Below, piece by piece: positions 9,307 through 18,093 of a DNA stretch of 52,132 bases. Location: contig DASYXI010000010.1 in assembly GCA_035934995.1 (NCBI GenBank), forward strand, positions 1-52,132, read 5' to 3'. This stretch comes from REEB95 sp035934995. Lineage in GTDB: Bacteria; Pseudomonadota; Alphaproteobacteria; ATCC43930; CGMCC-115725. Within the stretch, counting starts at the first letter, position 1. Each line of letters opens with the position of its first letter. The position numbers and the translations under genes were made by a program. The notes beneath the pieces are model-generated. The model did no database searches. It was not told the origin of the DNA and saw nothing but the letters and a program-made list of their open reading frames with translations.

Positions 9307-9932
9307 CAGCGCTTCGCTCCCGCGAACGACAAATCCTTGAGCGTAGTGGCGCCGCCCTCGGGCGCCGAGGTCTGGCGCTTCTTCACCGAGCCCATCGGCG
9401 GCTTCTCGCCGCGCGCCAGCGCGTCGATCAGCGCCTCGGTCGAACGGCCGTCGAGATCTTCGTAGAAATCGTCGTTGACCTGGATGATCGGCGCGTTGAC
9501 GCAAGCGCCGAGACATTCGACCTCGCGCAGCGTGAACTTGCCGTCTGCCGTGGTCTCGCCGATGCCGATTCCGAGCTTCTTCTTGCAGGCGGCGACCACC
9601 TCGTCGGAGCCCCGCAGCCAGCACGGCGTGGTGGTGCAGATCTGGAAGAAGTGCTTCCCGACCGGCTTCAGGTTGAACATGGTGTAGAAGGTCGCAACCT
9701 CGTAGACACGGATGCGCGGCATGCCGAGCATGTCGGCGACGGTGTCCATCGCCGCACGCGGCAGCCAATTGTCGTGCTGGCGTTGCGCCAGATCGAGCAA
9801 CGGCAGCACCGCGCTCGCCTGCCTTCCGGCCGGATATTTGGCGATATGCGCCTGCGCCTTCTTCAAGGTCTCGGGCGTGAAGGCGAAGCTCGTCGGCTGC
9901 GCGACATGCGGCGAATTGTCGTGCGCGCTCAT
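9306..9932 (-). CDS. nuoE: NADH-quinone oxidoreductase subunit E (2Fe-2S)
   Basis: Thioredoxin-fold 24-kDa subunit carrying the N1a 2Fe-2S cluster next to NuoF. The four ligands are cysteines 99 and 104 (CTTTPCWL) and 140 and 144 (CLGACVNAP). The conserved VYEVATFYTMF segment precedes them. At 208 residues it has a C-terminal tail past the core of about 40 residues, as in many alphaproteobacteria. Start and stop both overlap neighbours (nuoD, nuoF) by 4 bases. Confidence 0.97.
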   Translation of the reverse strand: MSAHDNSPHVAQPTSFAFTPETLKKAQAHIAKYPAGRQASAVLPLLDLAQRQHDNWLPRAAMDTVADMLGMPRIRVYEVATFYTMFNLKPVGKHFFQICTTTPCWLRGSDEVVAACKKKLGIGIGETTADGKFTLREVECLGACVNAPIIQVNDDFYEDLDGRSTEALIDALARGEKPPMGSVKKRQTSAPEGGATTLKDLSFAGAKR

Positions 9933-11128
9933 CGATCGATCTCGCCGAAGACGATGTCCATCGAGCCGATGATCGCCACCACATCGGCCAGCATGTGGCC
10001 GCGCGACACGAAATCGGTGCTTTGCAGGAAGGCATAGCCCGGCGCGCGGATCTTGCAGCGGTAAGGCCGGTTGCTGCCGTCGGCGACCAGATAGACGCCG
10101 AATTCGCCCTTAGGCGCTTCGACGGCGGTGTAGGTCTCGCCCGCCGGCACGTGATAGCCCTCGGTGTAGAGCTTGAAGTGATGGATGAGCGCTTCCATCG
10201 AGCTCTTCATCTCGGCGCGCGGCGGCGGCGAGACCTTGCGGTCGTCGATCATGTGCGCGCCCGCCGGCATCCGGTCGATGCACTGTTTGATGATGCGCAA
10301 GGATTGGCGCATCTCCTCCATCCGCACCAGATAGCGGTCCCAGCAATCGCCGTTCTTGCCGATCGGGATGTCGAAATCCATCTCGGCATAGACGTCGTAG
10401 GGCTGGGCCTTGCGCAGGTCCCACGGCACGCCGGACGCGCGCAGCATCGGGCCGGAGAAGCCCCAGTCGATCGCTTGCGCGCGCGTCATGCGGCCGATAT
10501 CGACCGTGCGCTGCTTGAAGATGCGGTTCTCGGTGAGGAGCTGCTCGAGATCGTCGATGCGCTTGGGGAACTGGTCGCAGAAGGCGGCGATGTCCTCGAG
10601 CAGGCCGGGCGACAAATCCTGATGCACGCCGCCGGGGCGGAAATAATTGGCGTGCAGCCGCGCGCCGGACGCGCGCTCGTAGAATTCCATCAGCTTCTCG
10701 CGCTCTTCGAAGCCCCAGAGCAGCGGCGTGATCGCGCCGACGTCGAGCGCGAAGGCGGTCAGGTTGAGAAGATGGTTGAGGATGCGCGTAATCTCGGAAT
10801 AGAGCACACGGATGTATTGCGCGCGCGGCGGCGGCGTGATGCCCATCAGCTTTTCGACGGCAAGCGCGAACGCGTGCTCCTGGCACATCGGCGAGACGTA
10901 ATCGAGCCGGTCGAAGTACGGCGTCGCCTGCATATAGGTCTTGTACTCGATGAGCTTCTCGGTGCCGCGATGCAGCAGGCCGATATGCGGATCGGCGCGC
11001 TCGATCACCTCGCCGTCCATCTCCAGCACCAGACGCAGCACGCCGTGCGCCGCCGGATGCTGCGGCCCGAAATTCATGGTGAAGCTCTTGATGGTGGCTT
11101 CGTTCGCGGGCGCGAGGTCGGCGCTCAT
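9929..11128 (-). CDS. nuoD: NADH-quinone oxidoreductase subunit D
   Basis: 49-kDa subunit that, with NuoB, forms the quinone-reduction site. The motif MNFGPQHPAAHGVLRL near residue 20 contains the quinone-pocket histidines, followed by ADPHIGLLHRGTEKL. At 399 residues it matches NuoD that is not fused to NuoC. The start MSADLAPANEAT overlaps the nuoC stop as ATGA; the longer reading upstream is inside nuoC. The C-terminal SMDIVFGEIDR is characteristic. Confidence 0.98.
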   Translation of the reverse strand: MSADLAPANEATIKSFTMNFGPQHPAAHGVLRLVLEMDGEVIERADPHIGLLHRGTEKLIEYKTYMQATPYFDRLDYVSPMCQEHAFALAVEKLMGITPPPRAQYIRVLYSEITRILNHLLNLTAFALDVGAITPLLWGFEEREKLMEFYERASGARLHANYFRPGGVHQDLSPGLLEDIAAFCDQFPKRIDDLEQLLTENRIFKQRTVDIGRMTRAQAIDWGFSGPMLRASGVPWDLRKAQPYDVYAEMDFDIPIGKNGDCWDRYLVRMEEMRQSLRIIKQCIDRMPAGAHMIDDRKVSPPPRAEMKSSMEALIHHFKLYTEGYHVPAGETYTAVEAPKGEFGVYLVADGSNRPYRCKIRAPGYAFLQSTDFVSRGHMLADVVAIIGSMDIVFGEIDR

Positions 11129-11742
11129 CTCGGCTTGTCCTCGCGCGTCGTCTTCTCGTCGCCGGGCAGAATCGTGTTCATGCCTTCCCATGGCGACAGG
11201 AAATCGAAGCTGCGGAACTCCTGCTTGAGCTTGACCGGCTCGTAGACGACGCGCTTCTGCTCTTCGTCGTAGCGCACCTCGACATAACCGGTGAGCGGGA
11301 AGTCCTTGCGCAACGGATGGCCCTCGAAGCCGTAATCGGTGAGGATGCGGCGCAGATCGGGATGATCGGCGAAATAGACGCCGAGCAGATCCCAGCATTC
11401 GCGCTCGAGCCAGCCGGCGGTGCTATAGACCGACGTCGCCGACGGCACCGGCGTCGCCTCGTCCGTCGTCAGCTTGAGCCGGATGCGGCGATTGTACGTC
11501 AGGCTCAGGAGGTTGTAGACGACCTCGAGCCGCTCGGCGCGTTCGGGATAATCGACGCCGCAGATATCGATCAGCACGTCGAACCGGCAGTTCGGATCGT
11601 CGCGCAGGAATTGCAGCACGCGCACGATCGCCTCGCGACGCACGCCGACCATCAGCTCGTCGTGCGCAATCTCGCGACGCAACACGTCCTGCGGAAAGGC
11701 GGCGGCCACCTTTTCGCCGAGGGCCTCAAGCGGCTGTGTCAT
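11125..11742 (-). CDS. nuoC: NADH-quinone oxidoreductase subunit C
   Basis: 30-kDa peripheral subunit, 205 residues. The family signature ERECWDLLGVYFADHPDLRR and the following GHPLRKDFPLTGY are intact. It is a separate protein, not the NuoCD fusion seen in enterobacteria. It is separated from the nuoB stop by 25 bases, the widest junction in the operon, and overlaps nuoD by 4 bases. Confidence 0.97.
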   Translation of the reverse strand: MTQPLEALGEKVAAAFPQDVLRREIAHDELMVGVRREAIVRVLQFLRDDPNCRFDVLIDICGVDYPERAERLEVVYNLLSLTYNRRIRLKLTTDEATPVPSATSVYSTAGWLERECWDLLGVYFADHPDLRRILTDYGFEGHPLRKDFPLTGYVEVRYDEEQKRVVYEPVKLKQEFRSFDFLSPWEGMNTILPGDEKTTREDKPR

Positions 11743-11767
11743 TCTTCGTCCTGTCGAGCCTCACCGA

Positions 11768-12265
11768 TCAGCGCGCGAAACGCCGCTCGCGATGGATCTT
11801 TTTCTGTAGTTGCAGCACGCCGTAAAGCAATGCCTCGGCGGTGGGCGGGCAGCCGGGAACGTAGATGTCCACCGGCACGATGCGGTCGCAGCCGCGCACC
11901 ACCGAATAGGAATAATGATAATAGCCGCCGCCGTTGGCGCATGAGCCCATCGAGATCACCCAACGCGGCTCGGCCATCTGGTCGTAAACCTTGCGCAACG
12001 CCGGCGCCATCTTGTTGCACAGCGTGCCGGCGACGATCATCACGTCGGATTGACGCGGGCTCGGCCGGAAGACGACGCCGAAGCGGTCGAGGTCATAGCG
12101 CGAGGCGGCGGTATGCATCATTTCCACCGCGCAGCAGGCGAGGCCGAAGGTCATCGGCCAGAGCGAGCCGGTCTGCGCCCACTTCACAAGCTGATCGACC
12201 GTCGACAGGATGAAACCTTGACGACGCGCTTCGGAAAACGTCTCGGCCGGCGCGATCACTCCCAT
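11768..12265 (-). CDS. nuoB: NADH-quinone oxidoreductase subunit B (cluster N2)
   Basis: Carries cluster N2, the last iron-sulfur centre before quinone. Ligands are the tandem cysteines 44-45 (GLACCAVEMM), C109 (MGSCANGGGYY) and C139 (VPGCPPTAEAL), counted from the ATG at 12265. That start overlaps the nuoA end by 10 bases and gives 165 residues. An in-frame ATG at 12286 (MEDGSAR) would add seven residues and overlap more; I prefer the downstream start because MGV resembles other NuoB N-termini. Confidence 0.96.
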   Translation of the reverse strand: MGVIAPAETFSEARRQGFILSTVDQLVKWAQTGSLWPMTFGLACCAVEMMHTAASRYDLDRFGVVFRPSPRQSDVMIVAGTLCNKMAPALRKVYDQMAEPRWVISMGSCANGGGYYHYSYSVVRGCDRIVPVDIYVPGCPPTAEALLYGVLQLQKKIHRERRFAR

Positions 12266-12621
12266 TCGAGCGCTCCCGTCTTCCATTCGTAAATGAATCC
12301 GACGGTGAGAACGCCGAGGAAGACCATCATCGACCAGAAACCGAAGACGCCGATCTTGCCGAGCGCGACCGCCCAGGGAAACAGGAAGGCGACTTCGAGA
12401 TCGAAGATGATGAACAGCAGCGACACCAGATAGAAGCGCACGTCGAATTTGGTGCGTGCGTCGGAAAACGGCGGGAAGCCGCATTCATACGGCGATACTT
12501 TTTCCGAATCGGGCTTTTGCCGCACGAGAATGAACGACGCCAGCACGATGAAGACGGACAGCGCGACGGCGACCCCGATGAAGATCAGGATCGGCAGATA
12601 CTCGCGCAGCAAACTATCCAT
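12256..12621 (-). CDS. nuoA: NADH-quinone oxidoreductase subunit A
   Basis: Three-helix membrane subunit, 121 residues, first gene of the operon. The signature KVSPYECGFPPFSDARTKFD with its conserved loop cysteine is intact, followed by VRFYLVSLLFIIFDLEVAFLFPW. The ATG (MDSLLREYLPIL) has GGGAG about 9 bases upstream; the longer open frame adds 20 residues without similarity. It starts 65 bases downstream of tRNA-Asp on the same strand, so the operon may share a transcript with the tRNA. Confidence 0.97.
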   Translation of the reverse strand: MDSLLREYLPILIFIGVAVALSVFIVLASFILVRQKPDSEKVSPYECGFPPFSDARTKFDVRFYLVSLLFIIFDLEVAFLFPWAVALGKIGVFGFWSMMVFLGVLTVGFIYEWKTGALEWE

Positions 12622-12686
12622 CGACGACGCTCCCAAACGAGCGCGATGGTGGCCTGCGAAAGGCGAAGCTGACACCGTCACGCAAA

Positions 12687-12763
<77 letters not shown>

Positions 12764-12786
12764 GCAGCACCGACACCGCGGCGGCC

Positions 12787-12817
12787 ATTGCTACCCCCGT
12801 GGCCCCGGAGGTGTCAA
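12787..12817 (-). promoter_or_regulatory. Candidate sigma-70 promoter of tRNA-Asp
   Basis: On the minus strand a perfect -35 hexamer TTGACA (12817-12812) is followed after 18 bases by TAGCAA (12793-12788), a weak -10. Transcription would begin about 15-20 bases before the mature tRNA-Asp 5' end. It could also drive nuoA, because no terminator-like hairpin separates the tRNA from nuoA. Confidence 0.5.
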
Positions 12818-13230
12818 GCGCGGGAGGCCGGATTTTCCCAAGTTTTCCCTGGCCTTTCCGCCTCTTTCGGCAGTGCGGTATCGCGTCGCAACATCACGTC
12901 CGCCGACCCCGAATTCCATCGCGGGATCGCTCCCTCATGTGGCGCGTGCGGCGACATCGTTCAACCCGCGAGTCATCGGTCAGCGACCACCACATGAACC
13001 CGTTCGTCGATCGAGCGCACGCTCTCCGCAACGGGCGAATTTGGATTCGCTTTTCGTCGGCACCGGCACATGCCGTTCTGACCTCGCGCTGTGAAAGCGT
13101 GCGACAGCGTTAACCGCGATCCGCCGCGTACGAGCGGAATTAACCGTTGCCGGAATTGACAATCGCGTCCGGCAGCGCGCGATTTTTCGAGGATTTCGGC
13201 CATTGGCCCGGCACTTGCTGCCTTATAGGC
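12818..13230. other. Spacer without a recognised gene
   Basis: About 410 bases between the tRNA-Asp promoter and the first glycosyltransferase. Open frames here are short, mutually overlapping and show no family similarity. Two direct copies of TTAACCG occur at 13110-13116 and 13140-13146, exactly 30 bases apart. A TTGACA hexamer at 13156-13161 is followed only by a weak GATTTT, so a promoter for the downstream gene is possible but poorly supported. Confidence 0.5.
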
Positions 13231-14214
13231 ATGAAACCGGGCACGCTCGACGTCATCGTGCCGGCCCACAATGCCGGTCGCTTCCTCGGCGCCACGCTGC
13301 AAAGCGTCGCGCTGCAACACGTTTTGCCGCGCAGCGTCATCGTCGTCGACGATCGCAGTACCGACGACACCGCCGCCGTCGCCGTCGCCTGCGCTGCCGA
13401 CTACGCCGACTTCCTGCCGATCCGGCTCTTACACAATACCGGCCCGCGCGGCCCGTCCGCGGCGCGCAATCTGGCGATCCGCCACAGCGACGCGGAGTTC
13501 GTCGCGTTGCTCGACGCCGACGATCTCGTCGCGCCGACGCACCATCAACTATTGCTGTCGGCGATCCAGGCTGCACCCGGCATCGTTGTCGCGTTCGGCG
13601 ATTCGACCGAGTTCAACGCCCACGGCGAGATCGTGCGTAGCCAACTCGCCAAGTCGGGCATCGGCGCACGCAAGACGACGACGCTCGCGAACGGCATCTT
13701 CACGCCGGCCGACGGCATGTTCACGGCGCTGCTCGGCGCCGGCGCCTTCGGCACCTCGGCCTGCATCCTCCGCCGGCAAGCGGCGCTCGACGCCGGCCTG
13801 TTCGACGAAACGCTGTGTTTCGGCGAAGACACCGACCTGTTCCTGCGGCTGGCGCTCGCCGGCCGGTTCGCCTTCACCCGTGCGAAGGTGATGCACAAGC
13901 GCGAACACGACAGCAATCTGACGCACGCGCGCAATACGCCGGAATTCGATCGCGCCAAGGTGCTGAGCCTGACGCGCCTGTCGGCGCAGGCCGAGACCCT
14001 GAAGCTGAGCGCCGCCGAGAAGGACGCGCTGCACGCCGAACTGGCGCGCGCGATCGACGCCTATACCTATCACGCGTCGCGTCGCGGCCCCGCCGGTTAT
14101 GGCGACGCACTGCGCCTCGCGCGCGGCGCCGGCCACCCGGCAATCGCGTTCAAGCCGCGGCACCTCGCGCGCATGGTGCTGCGCAGCATGGGCGGGACGA
14201 GCCGTAGCGCCTGA
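13231..14214 (+). CDS. Family 2 glycosyltransferase
   Basis: 327 residues, a GT-A fold inverting glycosyltransferase acting at the cytoplasmic face. The N-terminus has the nucleotide-sugar strand LDVIVPAHNAGRFLGATLQS and VVDDRSTDDT. The metal-binding DxD-type motif is LLDADD (residues 93-98), and the catalytic-base region is GEDTDLFLRL (ED at 199-200). The start MKPGTLDVIVPAHN fits the fold; a longer open frame upstream adds only unrelated residues. It is followed 11 bases later by a membrane glycosyltransferase, so both probably serve a surface glycan. Sugar donor and acceptor cannot be told from sequence. Confidence 0.85.
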   Translation: MKPGTLDVIVPAHNAGRFLGATLQSVALQHVLPRSVIVVDDRSTDDTAAVAVACAADYADFLPIRLLHNTGPRGPSAARNLAIRHSDAEFVALLDADDLVAPTHHQLLLSAIQAAPGIVVAFGDSTEFNAHGEIVRSQLAKSGIGARKTTTLANGIFTPADGMFTALLGAGAFGTSACILRRQAALDAGLFDETLCFGEDTDLFLRLALAGRFAFTRAKVMHKREHDSNLTHARNTPEFDRAKVLSLTRLSAQAETLKLSAAEKDALHAELARAIDAYTYHASRRGPAGYGDALRLARGAGHPAIAFKPRHLARMVLRSMGGTSRSA

Positions 14215-14225
14215 GGTTTGTTGTC

Positions 14226-15926
14226 ATGACCATGCCCGCCACGCTCGAAGCCACGCCGTCCACGCAGCCGCGCGTCATCCGGCTCATCCGGGCCGCGCTG
14301 CCGTCGCGGATCGCGGCGCTTGCCATCGTGCTGGTCGGCATCGCGGCGGCCGCGGTCACGTTCGCCGCCGCGCACTATGGCCCGACCATCGACGAAGGCG
14401 CGCATATCGCCGCCGGCGTGCAGTGGCTCGATCAGGGCCGGTATGCCTACGAGCCGAGCACGCCGCCGCTCGCCCGCGTCGCCGACGCGCTCGGTCCCTA
14501 TCTCGCCGGCGCCCGCAGCACCTTCAATCCCGACATGTGGCACGAAGGCGACGACATCCTGCGCGCTGCGGGTAATCCGGCGGGCATGCTCGCCCTGGCC
14601 CGTCTCGGCACCCTCGCCTTCCTGCTACTCGCCGCGGGCGTGATCTGGCGCTGGAGCCGCCGTCTCGGCGACGAGCTCACGGGTCTGTGCGCCCTGGCGC
14701 TGTTCCTGACGTTGCCGCCAATTCTCGCGCATGCCGGCCTCGCCACCACCGACATGGCGGTCGCGGCGACCTTCGGTCTCGCGATCCTGGCCGCCATCCG
14801 CTGGTTGGAACGACCCGATCTCGGCCGCAGCCTGGCGCTCGGCGCCGCCGGCGCGCTGATGATCCTGTCCAAATTCACCGTCTTCCTGTTCTTTCCGGCG
14901 GCGCTGCTGCCGATCTTGAGCTGGCGTCTATGGATCACCAGCCACAAGCGCCGGCCGCCGCGCGTCTGGCTTTACGGCACCGCGTTTGTCGTGCTGGCCG
15001 CGGTCATGGTGATTTGGGGCGGCTATCGTTTCTCGGTCGGATCGCTGGGATACGAACCGGCCCTGGTCGGTCAACAGATCGCCGCGACGGCAGCGCACCC
15101 CGCCACGGGCCTCGCCGCGTCCATCGCCAAGCTGCCGGTCTATCCGGCGCATGAATTCTTCCGCGGTATCTTCGATACCAGCCGCCGGGTCGACGCGCAC
15201 CACGACCCGGTGTTCCTGCTCGGCCACCTCAGCCAGGGCGGCTTGTGGTACTTCTTCCCGGTCGACCTGCTGGCGAAAACGCCGCTGCCGTTCCTGATCG
15301 CCGCAGCGCTGGGTATTGTGATGCTGTTGCAGCGCTCGCGTGCGCTGCGCGATTGGCGCATCGCCGCGCCGGCACTGGCCGCGATCGGCGTGCTCGCCGG
15401 CTCGATGGCGAGCCCGGTCGATTTCGGCATCCGCTATCTGCTGCTGATCTATCCGTTGCTGGCGATCGCCGCCGGTACCGCGTTGCTGACGCTGGCGCGC
15501 GGCAAGGGCTGGGACAAGGTCACGGCCTGCGCGCTTTTGCTGTGGGCCGGCGCCGACGCCGTCACCGCCTATCCCGATTACCTGCCGTGGTTCAACGCGC
15601 TTGCCGGCGCGACGCCGCAAACGGTCTCGATCAATTCGGATCTCGATTGGGGCCAGGACGTCAAACGGCTCGATCAGGATGTGCGCGCCCTCGGCATCCA
15701 TCACATCCACGTCGCAGTGCTCGAGCAGTCGGAATACGATCTGCGCGCCTATATCGCCGGCTACGACAAGCTGTTGCCGGGCACGCCGGTCGGCGGCTGG
15801 ATCGCCGTCAGCCAGTACATGCTACACGAACAGCCGGGCTACGCGTGGCTGCGCCAGTACGCGCCAGTCGCCACGGTCGGCGCGTCGATCCTGCTCTATC
15901 ATTTGCCGGAGAACGCCAATGAGTAG
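14226..15926 (+). CDS. PMT/ArnT-type membrane glycosyltransferase
   Basis: 566 residues, a GT-C fold enzyme that uses a polyprenyl-phosphate sugar on the periplasmic side. After the first membrane segment (about 30-50) comes YGPTIDEGAH, with the paired acidic residues D56-E57 in the first periplasmic loop that define the catalytic site. About ten further hydrophobic segments follow, then a soluble tail with INSDLDWGQDVKRLDQDV. The length suits the PMT_2 family. It lies 11 bases after the GT2 gene and overlaps the next gene by 8 bases. The glycosylated target (lipid, protein or polysaccharide) is unknown. Confidence 0.78.
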   Translation: MTMPATLEATPSTQPRVIRLIRAALPSRIAALAIVLVGIAAAAVTFAAAHYGPTIDEGAHIAAGVQWLDQGRYAYEPSTPPLARVADALGPYLAGARSTFNPDMWHEGDDILRAAGNPAGMLALARLGTLAFLLLAAGVIWRWSRRLGDELTGLCALALFLTLPPILAHAGLATTDMAVAATFGLAILAAIRWLERPDLGRSLALGAAGALMILSKFTVFLFFPAALLPILSWRLWITSHKRRPPRVWLYGTAFVVLAAVMVIWGGYRFSVGSLGYEPALVGQQIAATAAHPATGLAASIAKLPVYPAHEFFRGIFDTSRRVDAHHDPVFLLGHLSQGGLWYFFPVDLLAKTPLPFLIAAALGIVMLLQRSRALRDWRIAAPALAAIGVLAGSMASPVDFGIRYLLLIYPLLAIAAGTALLTLARGKGWDKVTACALLLWAGADAVTAYPDYLPWFNALAGATPQTVSINSDLDWGQDVKRLDQDVRALGIHHIHVAVLEQSEYDLRAYIAGYDKLLPGTPVGGWIAVSQYMLHEQPGYAWLRQYAPVATVGASILLYHLPENANE

Positions 15927-17028
15927 CGCCTCCGGCAAGGCGCCGCAGCAACGCCTGCGCGGGCTCGACGTGCTGCGCGGCATCGCCGCGCTCGCCGTCT
16001 GCCTCTTCCACTACACCGACAGCTTCCCGCGCGAGACCGGCATCGCGTTGCCGATCGCCTTCCATCTCGGAGACGCCATCCATGGCGTCGACATGTTCCT
16101 CGTCATCAGCGGGTTCGTCATCTACATGTCGATCGAGAAAACGCGCGATGCCTACGATTTCCTCACCGCGCGCATCTCTCGTCTCTATCCGGCTTTCATC
16201 GCCTGTCTGCTGCTGACGACGGTCGTGGTCTGCTTCGTCGGCGGCGTGCCGATCCTGAAGCCGAGCCTTGGCAAGTTTCTCGCCAACGTCTCGATGGTGC
16301 CCTACGTCTTTGGCCAGGACGTCGTTGACGGCGTCTATTGGACGCTCGCCTACGAGGCGTTCTTCTACATCTTTGCCGCCACCGTGATCCGGCGCGTCGG
16401 CCTCGACCGCGTCGAGTGGGTGTGCATTCCGTGGTTCGCCATCGCGCTGGTGACGCGCCTTTGGCCAATCTTCATCTGGCACTCGCCCTATCTCTTGCTG
16501 ATGGCGCGCCTGGTGACGTCCGGCGCTTATGCCGGTCTGTTCATCCTGGGCATCATGCTGTACCGCATCTGCGCCGGCCAGGCGAAGCCGCTGACCTATG
16601 TCATGCTGGTCGTCTGCCTGCTCAACACGCTTGTCGGACCGCCGATCAACGTCAAGCCGCTGAGCTCGGAGATCTACTGCGCGATGATGTGCGGCGCGGC
16701 GCTGCTGGTCTGGCTCGGCGGCACCAACCGCATACCGGTGAAGCCGTTCTGGGCGCTCGTCTTCCTCGGCGACATCTCGTACAGCTTCTATCTGCTGCAC
16801 GACGATATCGGCTTCGTGATGATGAAGTGGCTGCTGCAGTGGGGCGTGAACGCTTACGTCACGCTGGTGCTCACCTTCGTCGCCGCCGTGGCGATTTCGT
16901 ACGCCATGAACCGGCTGGTCGAGAAGCCCGGCCAACGCGCGTTGCGCGCGATGTTCAAGCGCTGGCGCGAACGCTTCGCCGCGCACACATGGCGGCCGGC
17001 GCAACCCAAGCCGCTCGCCGGCGACTAA
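15919..17028 (+). CDS. Acyltransferase family 3 membrane protein
   Basis: 369 residues with about ten membrane segments. The family signature runs RLRGLDVLRGIAALAVCLFH, with the catalytic histidine in CLFHYTD, then GVDMFLVISGFVIYM and ARISRLYPAF. Members transfer acetyl or other acyl groups to sugars of O-antigen, capsule or lipids. The ATG overlaps the stop of the PMT-type gene by 8 bases, indicating coupled expression and a role in acylating the same glycan. The C-terminal KPGQRALRAMFKRW is typical. It ends 7 bases from the convergent DUF6197 gene. Confidence 0.88.
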   Translation: MSSASGKAPQQRLRGLDVLRGIAALAVCLFHYTDSFPRETGIALPIAFHLGDAIHGVDMFLVISGFVIYMSIEKTRDAYDFLTARISRLYPAFIACLLLTTVVVCFVGGVPILKPSLGKFLANVSMVPYVFGQDVVDGVYWTLAYEAFFYIFAATVIRRVGLDRVEWVCIPWFAIALVTRLWPIFIWHSPYLLLMARLVTSGAYAGLFILGIMLYRICAGQAKPLTYVMLVVCLLNTLVGPPINVKPLSSEIYCAMMCGAALLVWLGGTNRIPVKPFWALVFLGDISYSFYLLHDDIGFVMMKWLLQWGVNAYVTLVLTFVAAVAISYAMNRLVEKPGQRALRAMFKRWRERFAAHTWRPAQPKPLAGD

Positions 17029-17035
17029 CCGAAGT

Positions 17036-17437
17036 TCAGGCCGCGGCGCGCGGCGCGTGCGGCATCGGCCGCGTCCGCCGCGCGAGCGCCAAATCGAACC
17101 GTTCCAGCACCTCGGCATGACGGCGCATCGGATCGTCGTTCCACGCCGACAGCCTCGAATGCGTGTGCAGCCCCCAGGCGAGCGCATAGAAGCCCTTGTA
17201 GTAGTTCTGGATCAGCGTGCTGCGGTCGCCATCCAGAAGATTGAGCACCGCGCGTTCGATGGCGCCCACCGGATCGAATGCGACGGCTTCGGGCGACGAC
17301 GCCTCGGTCGCGCGCCCGTGCGCGTCTTTCGCCATCGCGCCCTGGCACCAGCCGGTGGCGACGAGGCGTTTGCCCTCGGTCAGAATGTCGAGAACGTCGA
17401 GATCGCGCCGCGTGGGCGCACGATTGAGGTCGTCCAT
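17036..17437 (-). CDS. DUF6197-like protein
   Basis: 133 residues, soluble. The pattern ILTEGKRLVATGWCQGAMAK followed by DPVGAIERAVLNLL is that of the DUF6197 family, whose function is unknown. The chosen ATG (MDDLNRAP) has GGAGGGAG just upstream; an upstream in-frame ATG adds a low-complexity stretch. It is convergent with the acyltransferase, with only 7 bases between stops and no room for a terminator. Confidence 0.7.
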   Translation of the reverse strand: MDDLNRAPTRRDLDVLDILTEGKRLVATGWCQGAMAKDAHGRATEASSPEAVAFDPVGAIERAVLNLLDGDRSTLIQNYYKGFYALAWGLHTHSRLSAWNDDPMRRHAEVLERFDLALARRTRPMPHAPRAAA

Positions 17438-17605
17438 AGCTCCCTCCACCCGACGGCATGCGGTCCATCGGATCGCCAAAGGCGAAGTGCGGCGGCTTTT
17501 GCCGCCTGGGCATCGGTTCACGTTGATGCCTGGGCTCTTCGGCCCGCGTGTTGGTAGCGAATCGACGATACGCCCGCAGTCATGACAGCTTCAAGACCGC
17601 CAACA

Positions 17606-17884
17606 TTAAAACGTTGCTGCGCTGCAAGAGACGCGGTTTTTGCCCGAGAGGCGCTTCCGCGCGAAGGCTCGACCGGAGGATGATTTTAGATATTTCTCAA
17701 ATGCAAAGGCGCGTTCGGCGTCGGTGAAGGCCACGTAGGTGTTTAGCCGCCACGGTGTGTATTTCGACGTATGTGACACAACGCCCGCATCGTGCTTGGC
17801 CAGGCGTGCTCTCAAATCGATGGTTATCCCCGTATAGTGGCGGTCCGGTTCGGTCGTGCTTTGAAGCAGATATACGTACTTCAT
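17606..17884 (-). CDS. GIY-YIG domain protein
   Basis: 92 residues, the size of stand-alone GIY-YIG proteins of the UPF0213 type. The first strand KYVYLLQS and second strand HYTGITIDLRARLAKHDAG supply the two tyrosine motifs and the conserved arginine; FEKYLKSSSGRAFARK contains the glutamate and basic region. The family has the nuclease fold, but the cellular role of these small members is poorly known. The start MKYVYLLQS at 17884 is preferred; upstream residues to 17956 are arginine-rich and unrelated. Confidence 0.85.
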   Translation of the reverse strand: MKYVYLLQSTTEPDRHYTGITIDLRARLAKHDAGVVSHTSKYTPWRLNTYVAFTDAERAFAFEKYLKSSSGRAFARKRLSGKNRVSCSAATF

Positions 17885-17969
17885 GATGCCCGCCTCCGCT
17901 TCGCACCGGCGTGGCGGTCTTCGCACCCAACTGGCTTGCCAAGTCGGAGCGCGCATAGCGCGCGAAGAC

Positions 17970-18044
17970 TGGTGGGCGATGAAGGTTTCGAACCTCCGAC
18001 CCCCTCGGTGTAAACGAGGTGCTCTACCGCTGAGCTAATCGCCC
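17970..18044 (-). tRNA. tRNA-Val (TAC)
   Basis: The minus strand folds as a cloverleaf: acceptor GGGCGAT with ATCGCCC, D-arm GCTCAGCGGTAGAGC, anticodon loop TTTACAC giving TAC, and T-arm GGAGGTTCGAAACCTTC. Discriminator A and an encoded CCA complete the 75-nt gene. It lies 75 bases downstream of hupB on the same strand, with two hairpins but no clear separate promoter between. Confidence 0.97.
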
Positions 18045-18051
18045 GGAAAGC

Positions 18052-18080
18052 GGCTGCGCGCCGCTGTGGTGCGCGCAGCC
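18052..18080 (-). repeat. GC-rich hairpin between hupB and tRNA-Val
   Basis: A perfect 10-bp inverted repeat, GGCTGCGCGC against GCGCGCAGCC, with a 9-base loop. On the minus strand it is followed only by GCTTTCC, so it lacks the U-run of a strong intrinsic terminator. It ends 7 bases before the tRNA-Val 5' end, a position suited to an mRNA 3' end or processing signal. Confidence 0.55.
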
Positions 18081-18093
18081 TCGGACAATTCCA

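Noticed and set aside
9307..10035. N-terminal extension of the NuoF frame
   Set aside because: It is nuoE and the end of nuoD read in another frame; NuoF starts at the ATGA overlap at 9306.
17491..17506. GGCGGC-TTTT-GCCGCC hairpin as a terminator
   Set aside because: A 6-bp stem with no T-run on either side, located upstream of the DUF6197 gene rather than after a gene.
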